Origin: Mycolicibacterium neworleansense
GTDB lineage: Bacteria > Actinomycetota > Actinomycetes > Mycobacteriales > Mycobacteriaceae
Length of the DNA: 64,000 nt
NCBI RefSeq assembly: GCF_001245615.1
Contig: NZ_CWKH01000001.1
Coordinates: forward strand, 2,232,001 to 2,296,000
Direction of reading: 5' to 3'
Shown: positions 33,901 to 44,806 of the stretch, one piece after another
How positions within the stretch are numbered: the stretch's first letter is position 1
Layout: each line of letters starts with the position of its first letter
Translations under genes and position numbers: made by a program
The notes under the pieces: generated by a model
Database searches by the model: none
What the model saw: the letters and a program-made list of their open reading frames with translations, nothing else
Told to the model about the DNA's origin: nothing

Positions 33901-35637
33901 TCAGTCCAGGATGCGCCGGGCGACGTTGGTGGTGACCAGGTCCAGGAGTTCGTCTGCGCGTCCGGCCAGGATGGTGCGGATCGCGTAGAGCGAGAAGCCC
34001 TTGGCCTGCTCGACGGTGATGGCCGGTGGTATCGACAGTTCCTGGCGTGCGGTGAGTACGTCGATGACCGCGGGGCCGTCGTGTGCGAAGGCGTCGGCGA
34101 TGGCGCGTTCGAGGTCGGCCGGTTCGGTGACCCGCCTGCCGAACACGCCCATCGACTGGGCCACCGCGGCGAAGTCGGGATTCACCAGGTCGGTGCCGAA
34201 CGTGACGATGCCCGCGGCCTTCATCTCGAGTTCGACGAAGTTCAGTGAGGAGTTGTTGAACACGATGAGCTTGACCGGCAACCGGTTCTGGATCAGCGTC
34301 ACCAGCTCACCGAACAGCATTGTGAGCCCGCCGTCACCGGCCAGCGCGACGACCTGGCGGTCGGGGAACGCGGTCTGCGCGCCGATCGCATGCGGCAGCG
34401 CGTTGGCCATGGTGCCGTGGTTGAACGATCCGATCAGTCTGCGCCTGCCGTTCATGGTCAGATAGCGGGCGGCCCACACCACCGGAGAGCCCACGTCGCA
34501 GGTGAACACCGCATTGTCGGTCGCGAGCCGGTTGGCAACTGCGGCAACGTATTCGGGCCGGATCGGGGTCTTGTCGCGATCGTTGACGGCCAGCGAATCG
34601 AGGGTGGAACGGGTCTTGCGGTAGTGCCGTAACGACCGGTCGAGATGATCGCGGTTGCTCTTGGGCCGCAGTAGCGGCTGCAGTGCGGCCACGGTATCGG
34701 CGACGCTGCCGCGCAGGCCGAGGTCGATCGGGGTGCGGCGGCCCAGATTACGGCCGCGGATATCGACCTGGATGACGGTGGCGCCCTCGGGATAGAACTG
34801 CTGATAAGGGAAGTCGGTGCCCAGCATCAGCAGGGTGTCGGCTTCTTTGATGGCCTTGTAGCCCGAGGCGAAGCCGAGCAGTCCGGTCATGCCGACGTCG
34901 AACGGGTTGTCGTACTCGATGAATTCCTTGCCCCGCAAGGCATGGACGACGGGCGCCTGCAGGGTCGATGCCAGTTCGATCAGCGCATCGTGGGAACCGG
35001 CCACGCCCGCGCCACCGAGGATGGTGACGCGCTCGGCGCTGTTGAGGATGTCGGCGGCACGGCGCACCGACTCGTCGTCGGGTCGCACGATCGATCGGGT
35101 GGGCCGCACCGGGCGTGAGGTCCACCCGGTGTCGCCGGCGCGCTGCAGGAAGATCTCGCCGGGGATCACGACGACGGCGACGCCGTTTTCCTCCACGGCC
35201 GTCCGCATCGCCATCTCCAGGATGCGGGGCGCCATCTCGGGGGTGCTGACCAGTTCGCAGTACACGCTGCATTCGCGGAACAGGTCCTGCGGGTGGGTTT
35301 CCTGGAAGTACTCCGACCCGATCTCGGTGCGGGGAATGTGCGCGGCGATGGCGAGCACCGGGACGCGGCTGCGGTGGGCGTCGAACAGCCCGTTGATCAG
35401 GTGCAGGTTGCCCGGGCCACAGCTGCCGGCGCACACCGCGAGCTGGTTTGTCAGCGCGGCGTCGGCGGCCGCCGCGAACGCGGCGGTCTCCTCATGACGG
35501 ACGTGCTGCCAGGTGAGCTGGCCGCTGCGGCGGATGGCGTCGGTGAATCCGTTGAGGCTGTCGCCGGGAAGGCCGTAGACCCGCCGTACCCCACTCAGTG
35601 TCAGTGTGGAGATGACCTGGTCCGCGATGGTCGCCAT
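33901..35637 (-). CDS. poxB: Pyruvate oxidase/dehydrogenase (quinone), ThDP-dependent
   Basis: ThDP-, FAD- and Mg-dependent enzyme of 578 aa, most like PoxB, which converts pyruvate to acetate and CO2 and passes electrons to quinone. It starts ADQVISTLTLSGVRRVYGLPGDSLNGF, with the catalytic Glu in VRHEETAAFAA. The FAD/central domain is GGAGVAGSHDALIELA, and the ThDP motif is GDGGLTMLFGELVTLIQNRLPVKLIVFNN. The C-terminal part ends in ARRILD. Acetolactate synthase and sulfoacetaldehyde acetyltransferase are relatives, but the sequence reads as PoxB. GGGGAGG precedes the ATG. A long hairpin lies 20 nt upstream. Confidence 0.87.
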   Translation of the reverse strand: MATIADQVISTLTLSGVRRVYGLPGDSLNGFTDAIRRSGQLTWQHVRHEETAAFAAAADAALTNQLAVCAGSCGPGNLHLINGLFDAHRSRVPVLAIAAHIPRTEIGSEYFQETHPQDLFRECSVYCELVSTPEMAPRILEMAMRTAVEENGVAVVVIPGEIFLQRAGDTGWTSRPVRPTRSIVRPDDESVRRAADILNSAERVTILGGAGVAGSHDALIELASTLQAPVVHALRGKEFIEYDNPFDVGMTGLLGFASGYKAIKEADTLLMLGTDFPYQQFYPEGATVIQVDIRGRNLGRRTPIDLGLRGSVADTVAALQPLLRPKSNRDHLDRSLRHYRKTRSTLDSLAVNDRDKTPIRPEYVAAVANRLATDNAVFTCDVGSPVVWAARYLTMNGRRRLIGSFNHGTMANALPHAIGAQTAFPDRQVVALAGDGGLTMLFGELVTLIQNRLPVKLIVFNNSSLNFVELEMKAAGIVTFGTDLVNPDFAAVAQSMGVFGRRVTEPADLERAIADAFAHDGPAVIDVLTARQELSIPPAITVEQAKGFSLYAIRTILAGRADELLDLVTTNVARRILD

Positions 35638-35656
35638 TACGCCTCCCCGGTATGCG

Positions 35657-35703
35657 ATTCCGGCGTGATCGGTGACGCTGGGCGTCCTCGATCACGCCGG
35701 AAT
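35657..35703 (-). terminator. Long nested hairpin between SDR and poxB
   Basis: ATTCCGGCGTGATCG (35657-35671) is perfectly mirrored at 35689-35703. The 17-nt interior contains a second stem GACGC-TGG-GCGTC. It starts 6 nt after the SDR stop and ends 20 nt before the poxB start, so it terminates the SDR transcript or forms a structure in a shared mRNA. Confidence 0.75.
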
Positions 35704-35708
35704 TCACT

Positions 35709-36476
35709 CTACTTGGGGGCGAAGCGCTGCCCGGCGTCCAAACGCAGGCACTGGCCGTTGAGCATGGCGTTCTCGGCGATCGCCACGGCGAGCTTGGCGT
35801 ACTCCTCGGGCTTGCCCAGACGCTTGGGGAACGCGGCGTCCTTGGTGAGCACCGCGGCGAACTCGTCGGGGATGCCCTCGGTCAGGCCGGTGGCGAACAG
35901 GCTCGGGGCGATGGCGAGCACGCGGATGCCCAGGCTGCCCAGGTCGCGCGCCATGGTCAGGCACATCCCGGCGATGGCGGCCTTGGACGCGGTGTAGGCG
36001 ACCTGGCCGATCTGGCCCTCGAACGCGGCGATCGAGGCGGTGTTGATGATGACGCCGCGCTCCTCGGCCTCGGCGTCGACGGGCTCGTTCTTGCTCATGT
36101 GCCAGGCCGCCAGCCGGCTGATGTTGAACGTGCCGATCAGGTTGAGGTCGATGGTGGAGCGGAACGAATCCAGGCTGTGCGGGCCGTCTTTCTTCACGGT
36201 GCGCTCGCCGATGCCGCCACCTGCGGTGGTGACGATGATGTGCAGGCCGCCCAGGGCCGCGACGGCTTCTTCCAGGACCTTTTCGGTGCCGTCGAAGTCG
36301 GTGACGTCGACGGCGAAGAACGAGCCGCCGATCGCGTCGGCCACTTCCTGGCCCTTGGACTGCGGCCGGTCCAGCACGGCCACGCTGGCGCCGCGCTTGG
36401 CCAATGCCTCGGCAGTCGCCCGGCCGAAGCCCGACGCGCCGCCGACGACGATAGCCTTCTTGCCTTCGATCTCCAT
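35709..36476 (-). CDS. SDR, 3-hydroxyacyl-CoA dehydrogenase type II-like
   Basis: Short-chain dehydrogenase of 255 aa resembling HSD10-type 3-hydroxy-2-methylacyl-CoA dehydrogenases. Cofactor loop VGGASGFGRATAEALAKRGASVAVLDRPQ, then TTAGGGIGERT, the catalytic INTASIAA and AYTASKAAIAGM, and the family C-terminus LGKPEEYAKLAVAIAENAMLNGQCLRLDAGQRFAPK. GGAAAGGAAG lies just before the ATG. Probably acts in branched-chain or lipid beta-oxidation. Same strand as poxB but separated from it by a strong hairpin. Confidence 0.9.
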   Translation of the reverse strand: MEIEGKKAIVVGGASGFGRATAEALAKRGASVAVLDRPQSKGQEVADAIGGSFFAVDVTDFDGTEKVLEEAVAALGGLHIIVTTAGGGIGERTVKKDGPHSLDSFRSTIDLNLIGTFNISRLAAWHMSKNEPVDAEAEERGVIINTASIAAFEGQIGQVAYTASKAAIAGMCLTMARDLGSLGIRVLAIAPSLFATGLTEGIPDEFAAVLTKDAAFPKRLGKPEEYAKLAVAIAENAMLNGQCLRLDAGQRFAPK

Positions 36477-36571
36477 CTAGCTTCCTTTCCAAAAATGACC
36501 GAAATCGTAAAGCAACCTATCCCATGGAGCCTTCCCGTAAGCCTTTCGGGTTCGCCCTTCCGCTCCCCTTG

Positions 36572-36638
36572 CACCGCGACCGTGCGTGTTTGTCCCCCGA
36601 CACGCCGCATATCGCCAGCATTCGGCGCACCCTCGCCG
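36572..36638. repeat. Dispersed intergenic repeat, copy 1
   Basis: About 67 bp starting CACCGCGACCGTGCGTGT and ending GCATTCGGCGCACCCTCGCC. Most of its bases match a second copy at 47502-47568. Both have GC-rich, roughly complementary ends (GCGAnCGTGCG / GCGCACnCTCGC) and can fold into a hairpin. It resembles a small palindromic intergenic element and has no coding content. Confidence 0.65.
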
Positions 36639-36697
36639 CTGCTGAGCGTGCGTAAATCCCTCGACGCCGTCACCGAGACCGAATAAGTTCGCCTGCC

Positions 36698-37078
36698 ATG
36701 ACACCCGCAGAGCTGTGGCGCGAGAACCTGCGCCGGTCCCTGCTGTCGGCGCGCAAGGCCCGTGACACCACCAGCATCACCGCCATCCGATCGGCACTGA
36801 GCGCCATCGACAACGCCGAGACCCCGCTGCCCGACCAGACCGACACCCGCACCGGCGGGCCGATCGCCGGTGCGGTGTCCGGGTTGGGCTCGACCGAGGT
36901 GGCCCGGCGGGTGCTCAGCGATCGCGAGATCCGGGGTCTCATCCAGGCCGAGGCCGACGAACGGCTGGCCGCACCAGCCGAATACATCGCGAACGGGCAC
37001 GACTCCCGGGCATCGGATCTGCAATCGCAGGCCGCCGTCCTGACCCGGCTGCTCGGCCAAACACCGGAGGGTGTCTGA
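36698..37078 (+). CDS. GatB/YqeY-like protein
   Basis: A 126-aa protein of YqeY type, related to the tail domain of GatB. Typical segments are LRRSLLSARKARDTTSITAIRSALSAIDNAE and EVARRVLSDREIRGLIQAEADERLAAPAEYI. The exact role is unknown; the GatB domain binds tRNA. TAAGTT (36684-36689) is 8 nt before the ATG, so a leaderless start is possible. Followed after 21 nt by ligB. Confidence 0.75.
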   Translation: MTPAELWRENLRRSLLSARKARDTTSITAIRSALSAIDNAETPLPDQTDTRTGGPIAGAVSGLGSTEVARRVLSDREIRGLIQAEADERLAAPAEYIANGHDSRASDLQSQAAVLTRLLGQTPEGV

Positions 37079-37099
37079 CTCCCGTGGCACGCTGAGAAT

Positions 37100-38623
37100 G
37101 TGTTGCTCGCCGACGTAGCCGCCGCATCCGCCGATATCGCGGCGGCCTCGGCGCGGCTGGCCAAGGTCGACCGCATCGCGACCCTGCTGGCCCTGACCGC
37201 CGCCGAGGGGGACGCCCGCTCGGTGGCGGTCACGGTGGCCTGGCTGTCCGGGGAGCTCCCCCAACGCCAGATCGGTGTCGGCTGGGCAGCGTTGCGTTCA
37301 CTGCCGGTGCCGGCGGAGACGCCGGAGCTGACGGTTGACGGGGTGGACGAACGGTTCACCCGGATCGGTGCCGTCTCCGGGAAGGGCTCTCAAGCGCTGC
37401 GTGCCGAGCTGGTGCACGAGCTGTTCCACGCGGCGACCGAGCACGAGCAGACCTTCCTGCGGCGCCTGCTCGGCGGCGAGCTGCGCCAGGGCGCCCTGGC
37501 CGGGGTGATGGCCGACGCCGTCGCCCGCGCTTCCGGCATTCCTGGGCCTGAGGTACGGCGCGCCGCGATGCTCGCCGGTGATCTGCCGGCCGTGGCCGCT
37601 GCGGCGCTGACCGGCGGCCGGCCCGCGCTGGCCGAGTTCGCCTTGCAGGTGGGTCGCCCGGTCGGGCCGATGCTCGCGCAGACCGCGACCGGCGTGGCCG
37701 ATGCGCTCGAACGACTCGGGGGCACAGCCATTTTGGAAGCCAAGCTCGACGGTGCCCGCGTACAGATCCACCGTAAGGGAGCCGAGGTGTCGGTCTTCAC
37801 CCGCAGCCTCGACGACGTCACCCACCGTCTGCCCGAGGTGGTGGAGGCGACGCTGGCGCTGACGGCTACCGACCTGATCGCCGATGCCGAGGCCATCGCT
37901 CTGCGCCCTGACAACCGCCCGCATCCCTTTCAGATCACCGCGGCCCGGTTCGGCCGCAAGACGCCGAACGGTCTGCAACCGTTGTCGGTTTTCTTCTTCG
38001 ACCTGCTGCACGTCGACGGCCGGGATCTGCTCGACCTACCTACCGAGCAACGCCTGGCGGCGCTGGATGCACTCGTGCCGCGGGACCAGCGCGTCGATCG
38101 CGTCGTCACCACCGACGCCACGGTCGCGCAGCAATTCCTGGACCGCACCTTGGCGGCCGGCCATGAGGGTGTGATGGCGAAATCGCCGACGGCACCGTAC
38201 GAAGCAGGCCGCCGCGGTGCCGGCTGGCTCAAGGTGAAGCCTGTCCACACCCTCGACCTTGTGGTGCTGGCGGTTGAGCGGGGCTCCGGGCGGCGGACCG
38301 GCAAGCTGTCCAACATCCACCTCGGCGCCCGTGATCCCGATACCGGCGGATTCGTGATGCTGGGCAAGACGTTCAAAGGGATGACCGACGCGATGCTGGC
38401 GTGGCAGACCGAACGCTTCCGCGAGCTGCAGATCGGCGATGACGGCTGGGTGGTCACGGTCCGGCCGGAACAGGTCGTCGAGATCGCTTTCGACGGGGTC
38501 CAGCGGTCCAGCCGCTATCCGGGCGGTGTCGCGCTGCGTTTCGCCCGGGTGCTGCGCTACCGCGACGACAAGTCCCCGTCCGAGGCCGACACGATCGATA
38601 CCGTGCGGACATATCTGGCCTGA
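37100..38623 (+). CDS. ligB: ATP-dependent DNA ligase LigB
   Basis: ATP-dependent DNA ligase of 507 aa, in the Rv3062 position. The N-terminal DNA-binding domain (about 1-195: [25 protein letters not shown]...[19 protein letters not shown]) precedes the nucleotidyltransferase motif [11 protein letters not shown] with the adenylated Lys at about residue 215. Then come [15 protein letters not shown] and [21 protein letters not shown] (motif V), and the OB fold with [25 protein letters not shown] at 37100; the overlapping ATG at 37098 is out of frame. Repair or backup ligase, non-essential in M. tuberculosis as far as I recall. Confidence 0.95.
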   Translation: MLLADVAAASADIAAASARLAKVDRIATLLALTAAEGDARSVAVTVAWLSGELPQRQIGVGWAALRSLPVPAETPELTVDGVDERFTRIGAVSGKGSQALRAELVHELFHAATEHEQTFLRRLLGGELRQGALAGVMADAVARASGIPGPEVRRAAMLAGDLPAVAAAALTGGRPALAEFALQVGRPVGPMLAQTATGVADALERLGGTAILEAKLDGARVQIHRKGAEVSVFTRSLDDVTHRLPEVVEATLALTATDLIADAEAIALRPDNRPHPFQITAARFGRKTPNGLQPLSVFFFDLLHVDGRDLLDLPTEQRLAALDALVPRDQRVDRVVTTDATVAQQFLDRTLAAGHEGVMAKSPTAPYEAGRRGAGWLKVKPVHTLDLVVLAVERGSGRRTGKLSNIHLGARDPDTGGFVMLGKTFKGMTDAMLAWQTERFRELQIGDDGWVVTVRPEQVVEIAFDGVQRSSRYPGGVALRFARVLRYRDDKSPSEADTIDTVRTYLA

Positions 38624-38806
38624 TTGCCGCAGCCCTGGGAGGCTGCACGGGAGCACGCCCTGGCGCGCGTGGTCGGGCTGCCGCGACTGCTCGAGGACAC
38701 CGCCCGGCCCTGACGCGGTCGCGATTTCCTGGTTAGGGTTCGGAAACGTTTGGCTCGATGAAAAGATCGAACGACGCGTATCACCATGGGCAAGCGAGGA
38801 GAGACC

Positions 38807-41113
<2,307 letters not shown>

Positions 41114-41271
41114 TGGGCGACAACCACTATCGCCGCTATGTGACGCACCGCGAGCGCACGCACCCTGGCGAGCCGGTGTTGTCGGAGCGGGATTACTGGA
41201 AGATGCGGCACCGCAACACGGAGGCCAATCCCGGGGCGCGGTGCTGCTGACCCCAAGTCCTTGAATGCGCA

Positions 41272-41290
41272 TACTGTAACCTATTCAGTA
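41272..41290 (+). promoter_or_regulatory. Operator A of the shared 19-bp motif, at the SDR promoter
   Basis: TACTGTAACCTATTCAGTA (41272-41290), an imperfect inverted repeat within an outer CATACTG/CAGTATG palindrome. It contains the -10 TAACCT (41277-41282), and its last A is the first base of the SDR start codon. Closely matched at 45920 and 56077. Confidence 0.72.
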
Positions 41291-42174
41291 TGTCGCTTTC
41301 CGGGAAGACGCTGTTCATCTCCGGCGCCAGCCGCGGCGTCGGTTTGGCGATCGCCAAGCGTGCCGCCGCCGATGGCGCCAACGTCGCGCTGATCGCGAAA
41401 ACCGCGGAACCGCACCCCAAACTTCCCGGCACCGTGTACACCGCCGCCAAGGAAATCGAGGACGCCGGCGGGCACGCACTCCCGATCGTTGGCGATATCC
41501 GCGACGGGGACGCCGTGGCCGGGGCCGTGGCCACGGCGGTCGCCCAGTTCGGCGGCATCGATGTCTGCGTCAACAATGCATCGGCGATCAACACGGGCGC
41601 TGTCGAAGATGTGCCGCTCAAACGCTTCGACCTGATGAACGGCATTCAGGTCCGCGGCACCTACGCGGTGTCGCAGGCCTGCATCCCCCACATGAAAGGT
41701 CGCGAGAATCCGCACATCCTGACTCTCTCACCGCCGATCCGGCTCGAGCCGAAGTGGCTGACACCGACGGCCTACATGATGGCGAAGTTCGGGATGTCCT
41801 TGTGCGCATTGGCACTTGCCGAGGAGCTCCGACCGTACGGGATCGCGTCGAACACGTTGTGGCCGCGCACTTCTGTGGCCACCGCGGCGATCCTCAACCT
41901 GCGTGGCGGCGAGGAGTCGATGAAGCGCTCCCGACGCCCTGAGGTGTACTCCGATGCCGCCTACGCGGTACTCAACCGGCCATCACGCGACTACACCGGT
42001 CGCAGCCTGTTGTGTGAGGACGTGCTGCTCGAGTCGGGCGTCACCGACCTCTCGGTCTATGACTGCGTACCTGGCGCCGATCTCCGGATCGATCTGTGGG
42101 TCGATGCGGCCGATCCGCCGGGATACGTGGGTCCAACTCCGGACCGAAGAACCACCACCGAAGCTAAACTGTGA
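41290..42174 (+). CDS. SDR family oxidoreductase (HSDL2-like)
   Basis: Short-chain dehydrogenase of 294 aa resembling the HSDL2/hydroxysteroid-dehydrogenase-like branch. Cofactor loop ISGASRGVGLAIAKRAAADGANVALIAKTAEPHPKLPGTVYTAA, then VNNASAINTG, LTLSPPIRLEP (catalytic Ser region) and TAYMMAKFGMSLCALALAEE (Tyr-x-x-x-Lys). There is no RBS, and TAACCT is 7 nt before the ATG, so the mRNA is probably leaderless. The 19-bp operator overlaps the start. Followed after 36 nt by an amidohydrolase gene, so likely first gene of a two-gene operon. Confidence 0.88.
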   Translation: MSLSGKTLFISGASRGVGLAIAKRAAADGANVALIAKTAEPHPKLPGTVYTAAKEIEDAGGHALPIVGDIRDGDAVAGAVATAVAQFGGIDVCVNNASAINTGAVEDVPLKRFDLMNGIQVRGTYAVSQACIPHMKGRENPHILTLSPPIRLEPKWLTPTAYMMAKFGMSLCALALAEELRPYGIASNTLWPRTSVATAAILNLRGGEESMKRSRRPEVYSDAAYAVLNRPSRDYTGRSLLCEDVLLESGVTDLSVYDCVPGADLRIDLWVDAADPPGYVGPTPDRRTTTEAKL

Positions 42175-42210
42175 GCCATACCGTAAGGCAGTCGTGAATG
42201 GAGCGCGTTC

Positions 42211-43497
42211 GTGAATAAAGACGACATGATCCTGATCAGCGTGGACGATCACATCGTCGAGCCACCTGACATGTTCAAGAACCACCTTCCGAAGAAGTAC
42301 GCCGATGAGGCACCGCGCCTGGTGCACAACCCCGACGGCAGCGACACCTGGCAGTTCCGCGACATCGTCATCCCCAATGTCGCGCTCAACGCGGTCGCCG
42401 GCCGCCCCAAGGAGGAATACGGCCTGGAACCTCAGGGCCTCGATGAGATCCGCAAGGGCTGCTACAACGTCGACGAGCGGGTCAAGGACATGAACGCCGG
42501 CGGCATCCTGGGCTCGATCTGCTTCCCGTCCTTCCCCGGCTTCGCCGGGCGCCTGTTCGCCACCGAGGATCCGGAGTTCTCCCTGGCGCTGGTGCAGGCC
42601 TACAACGACTGGCACATCGACGAATGGTGTGGCGCCTACCCGGCCCGGTTCATCCCGATGGCGCTGCCGGTGATCTGGGATGCCGAGGCGTGCGCGGCCG
42701 AGGTCCGCCGGGTCTCGAAGAAGGGTGTGCATGCCCTGACATTCACCGAGAACCCGGCCGCCATGGGTTACCCCAGCTTCCACGACGATTACTGGACTCC
42801 GTTGTGGAAGGCATTGTGCGACACCAACACCGTGCTCAATGTGCACATCGGGTCGTCAGGCAAGCTGGCCATCACCGCACCCGATGCTCCGCTGGACGTG
42901 ATGATCACGCTGCAGCCGATGAACATCGTGCAGGCCGCCGCGGATCTGTTGTGGTCCAAGCCCGTCAAGGATTATCCGGATCTGAAGATCGGCCTGTCCG
43001 AGGGCGGCACGGGCTGGATTCCGTATTTCCTGGAGCGCGTGGACCGCACGTACGAGATGCATTCGACCTGGACGCACCAGAACTTCGGCGGCAAGTTGCC
43101 CAGCGAGGTCTTCCGCGAGCACTTTCTGACCTGCTTCATCTCCGACCCGGTCGGCGTGGCGCTGCGCGACAAGATCGGCATCGACAACATCAGCTGGGAA
43201 GCCGACTATCCGCACAGCGACTCGATGTGGCCGGGTGCCCCCGAGGAGTTGTGGGATGTGCTGACCGAGAACAACGTGCCCGACGACGAGATCAACAAGA
43301 TGACACACGAGAACGCCATGCGCTGGTACTCGTTCGACCCGTTCACCCATATCTCGCGTGAACAGGCCACCGTCGGCGCACTGCGTAAAGCCGCTGAGGG
43401 TCACGATGTTTCGATCCGGGCGCTGAGCCACCACGAGCAGGGCACCCGAGGCGACGCATTGCATGCCGCCGCTCGGGGCAACTCGGGTTCCAGTTAG
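42211..43497 (+). CDS. Amidohydrolase 2 family metal-dependent hydrolase/decarboxylase
   Basis: TIM-barrel hydrolase of 428 aa of the amidohydrolase-2 (ACMSD-like) family. The N-terminal metal motif is ISVDDHIVEPPDMF (D-x-H instead of H-x-H). Further metal or catalytic blocks are NVHIGSSG, IGLSEGGTGWIPYFLERVD and ISWEADYPHSDSMWPGAP. This clade is common in mycobacterial lipid and steroid catabolic regions, with poorly defined hydrolase or decarboxylase activity. GTG at 42211 with GGAG 8 nt upstream. A degenerate copy of the 19-bp operator precedes it at 42179-42197. Confidence 0.87.
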   Translation: MNKDDMILISVDDHIVEPPDMFKNHLPKKYADEAPRLVHNPDGSDTWQFRDIVIPNVALNAVAGRPKEEYGLEPQGLDEIRKGCYNVDERVKDMNAGGILGSICFPSFPGFAGRLFATEDPEFSLALVQAYNDWHIDEWCGAYPARFIPMALPVIWDAEACAAEVRRVSKKGVHALTFTENPAAMGYPSFHDDYWTPLWKALCDTNTVLNVHIGSSGKLAITAPDAPLDVMITLQPMNIVQAAADLLWSKPVKDYPDLKIGLSEGGTGWIPYFLERVDRTYEMHSTWTHQNFGGKLPSEVFREHFLTCFISDPVGVALRDKIGIDNISWEADYPHSDSMWPGAPEELWDVLTENNVPDDEINKMTHENAMRWYSFDPFTHISREQATVGALRKAAEGHDVSIRALSHHEQGTRGDALHAAARGNSGSS

Positions 43498-43515
43498 TCC
43501 TTCATCGCCCAGATC

Positions 43516-43562
43516 AACGAAATGGCTGTTATCCGACCGGGATAACAGCCATTTCGTTGTTT
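43516..43562. terminator. Strong bidirectional terminator
   Basis: Perfect 19-bp arms (AACGAAATGGCTGTTATCC at 43516-43534, complement at 43540-43558), 5-nt loop, then GTTTT. Between the convergent amidohydrolase and P450 genes. Confidence 0.92.
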
Positions 43563-43570
43563 TCGCGTGT

Positions 43571-44806
43571 CTAGCGCAGCGAGTAGCGCACCGGCAGGTG
43601 CTTGAGACCGCCGACGAACGTGGTGGCCATGTGTTGCGGTTCGCCGGCAAGCTCTGCGGAGCGCAGCCTCGGCAATAGCTCGGAGAAGAAGCTGTTGATC
43701 TCCAGCCGAGCCAGTGCGGCACCGAGGCAGAAATGCACACCGTAGCCGAACGCGATGTGTTTGTTGGGATTTCGCCCGACGTCGAAGCGGAACGGATCTA
43801 CGAAGACGTCCTCGTCGCGGTTGCCCGAGACATAGGACAGCAAAACCGACTCGCCCTTCGCAATGCGTACACCGCGAATCTCGTAGTCCTGTTGCGCGGT
43901 ACGCATGAACTCCTTGACCGGTGTCGTCCACCGGACCATCTCCTCGACCGCCAGCGGCATCAGACTCATGTCGTTCTGCAGCCGGGCCAGCTGGTCGGGG
44001 TTCCGCAGCAGCGCATGCATACCGCCGGAAATGCTGGCACTGCTGGTGTCGTGGCCGGCAGCGGCGATGATCGCGTAATAGGAAACCGTGTCGATATCGG
44101 ACAGTGGCTCCCCGTCCAGCGTGGCGTTGGCGATCGTCGAAGCCAAGTCGTCGGTGGGATTCGCCCGACGCGAGGCGGTCAGTTCGGTGAAGTACTGGAA
44201 CATCTCGAGCAGCGCCATGCCCTGCTCTTCCATGCTGGTGCCGCGCTTGAACTCGTCGTCGTCACTGCCGAACAGCTCCTGGGTGAGCTTGAGCATGAAC
44301 GCAAAATCGGATTCCGGCACGCCGAGCAGCGTCATGATCATGTACAGCGGATAGTTCACGGCGACCTGCTGCACGAAATCGCATTCCGGCCCTTCGTCGA
44401 CCATCCGGTCGACGAACTGCTTGGCCAGTTCGTCGGCTCGATCCTTCAACGCGCGCATAGCCTTTGGCCGAAACCAGTTGGCTCCGATGGCCCGTAGGTC
44501 GCGGTGCAATGGGTCGTCAGTGTGGATCAACGTCCGGATGCCGATCGCGGCCTGCTGCTCGTCGCCCTCGCGGGTGACCAGCACCGGCCGGGGCGAGTTG
44601 GTGAAGATGTCGTTGGCACGCTCGATCTCCATGATGTCCGCGTGCTTGGTGATCGCCCAAAACGGGGCGTACTCTGGCACCTCGACCCAGGACACCGGGG
44701 CGTTGGCCCGCAGGTGGGCCAGGTCCGCGTGCAATGTCGCCTCGTCGGCATACGCCGACGGGTTGGCGAACATCTTGGCGGTGTCGTCGACGGTGCGGAC
44801 TGTCAT
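43571..44806 (-). CDS. Cytochrome P450
   Basis: Bacterial class I P450 of 411 aa. I-helix AIIAAAGHDTSSAS carries the acid/alcohol pair, K-helix is AVEEMVRW, and the haem loop FGYGVHFCLGAALARLE has the thiolate Cys at about residue 360. The segment SWVEVPEYAPFWAITKHADIMEIERANDIF resembles the steroid/terpenoid P450 clade (CYP125/CYP142/CYP124 relatives), but the subfamily is not certain. The ATG at 44806 overlaps the stop of the upstream LLM gene by ATGA, so it is translationally coupled. AGGAG upstream. Confidence 0.92.
   Translation of the reverse strand: MTVRTVDDTAKMFANPSAYADEATLHADLAHLRANAPVSWVEVPEYAPFWAITKHADIMEIERANDIFTNSPRPVLVTREGDEQQAAIGIRTLIHTDDPLHRDLRAIGANWFRPKAMRALKDRADELAKQFVDRMVDEGPECDFVQQVAVNYPLYMIMTLLGVPESDFAFMLKLTQELFGSDDDEFKRGTSMEEQGMALLEMFQYFTELTASRRANPTDDLASTIANATLDGEPLSDIDTVSYYAIIAAAGHDTSSASISGGMHALLRNPDQLARLQNDMSLMPLAVEEMVRWTTPVKEFMRTAQQDYEIRGVRIAKGESVLLSYVSGNRDEDVFVDPFRFDVGRNPNKHIAFGYGVHFCLGAALARLEINSFFSELLPRLRSAELAGEPQHMATTFVGGLKHLPVRYSLR

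Noticed and set aside
38624..38713. Possible 29-aa ORF or gene remnant after ligB (starts TTG, LPQPWEAAREHALARVVG)
   Set aside because: It looks protein-like in composition but has no RBS, no recognised family and no ATG/GTG start. Too short to support.
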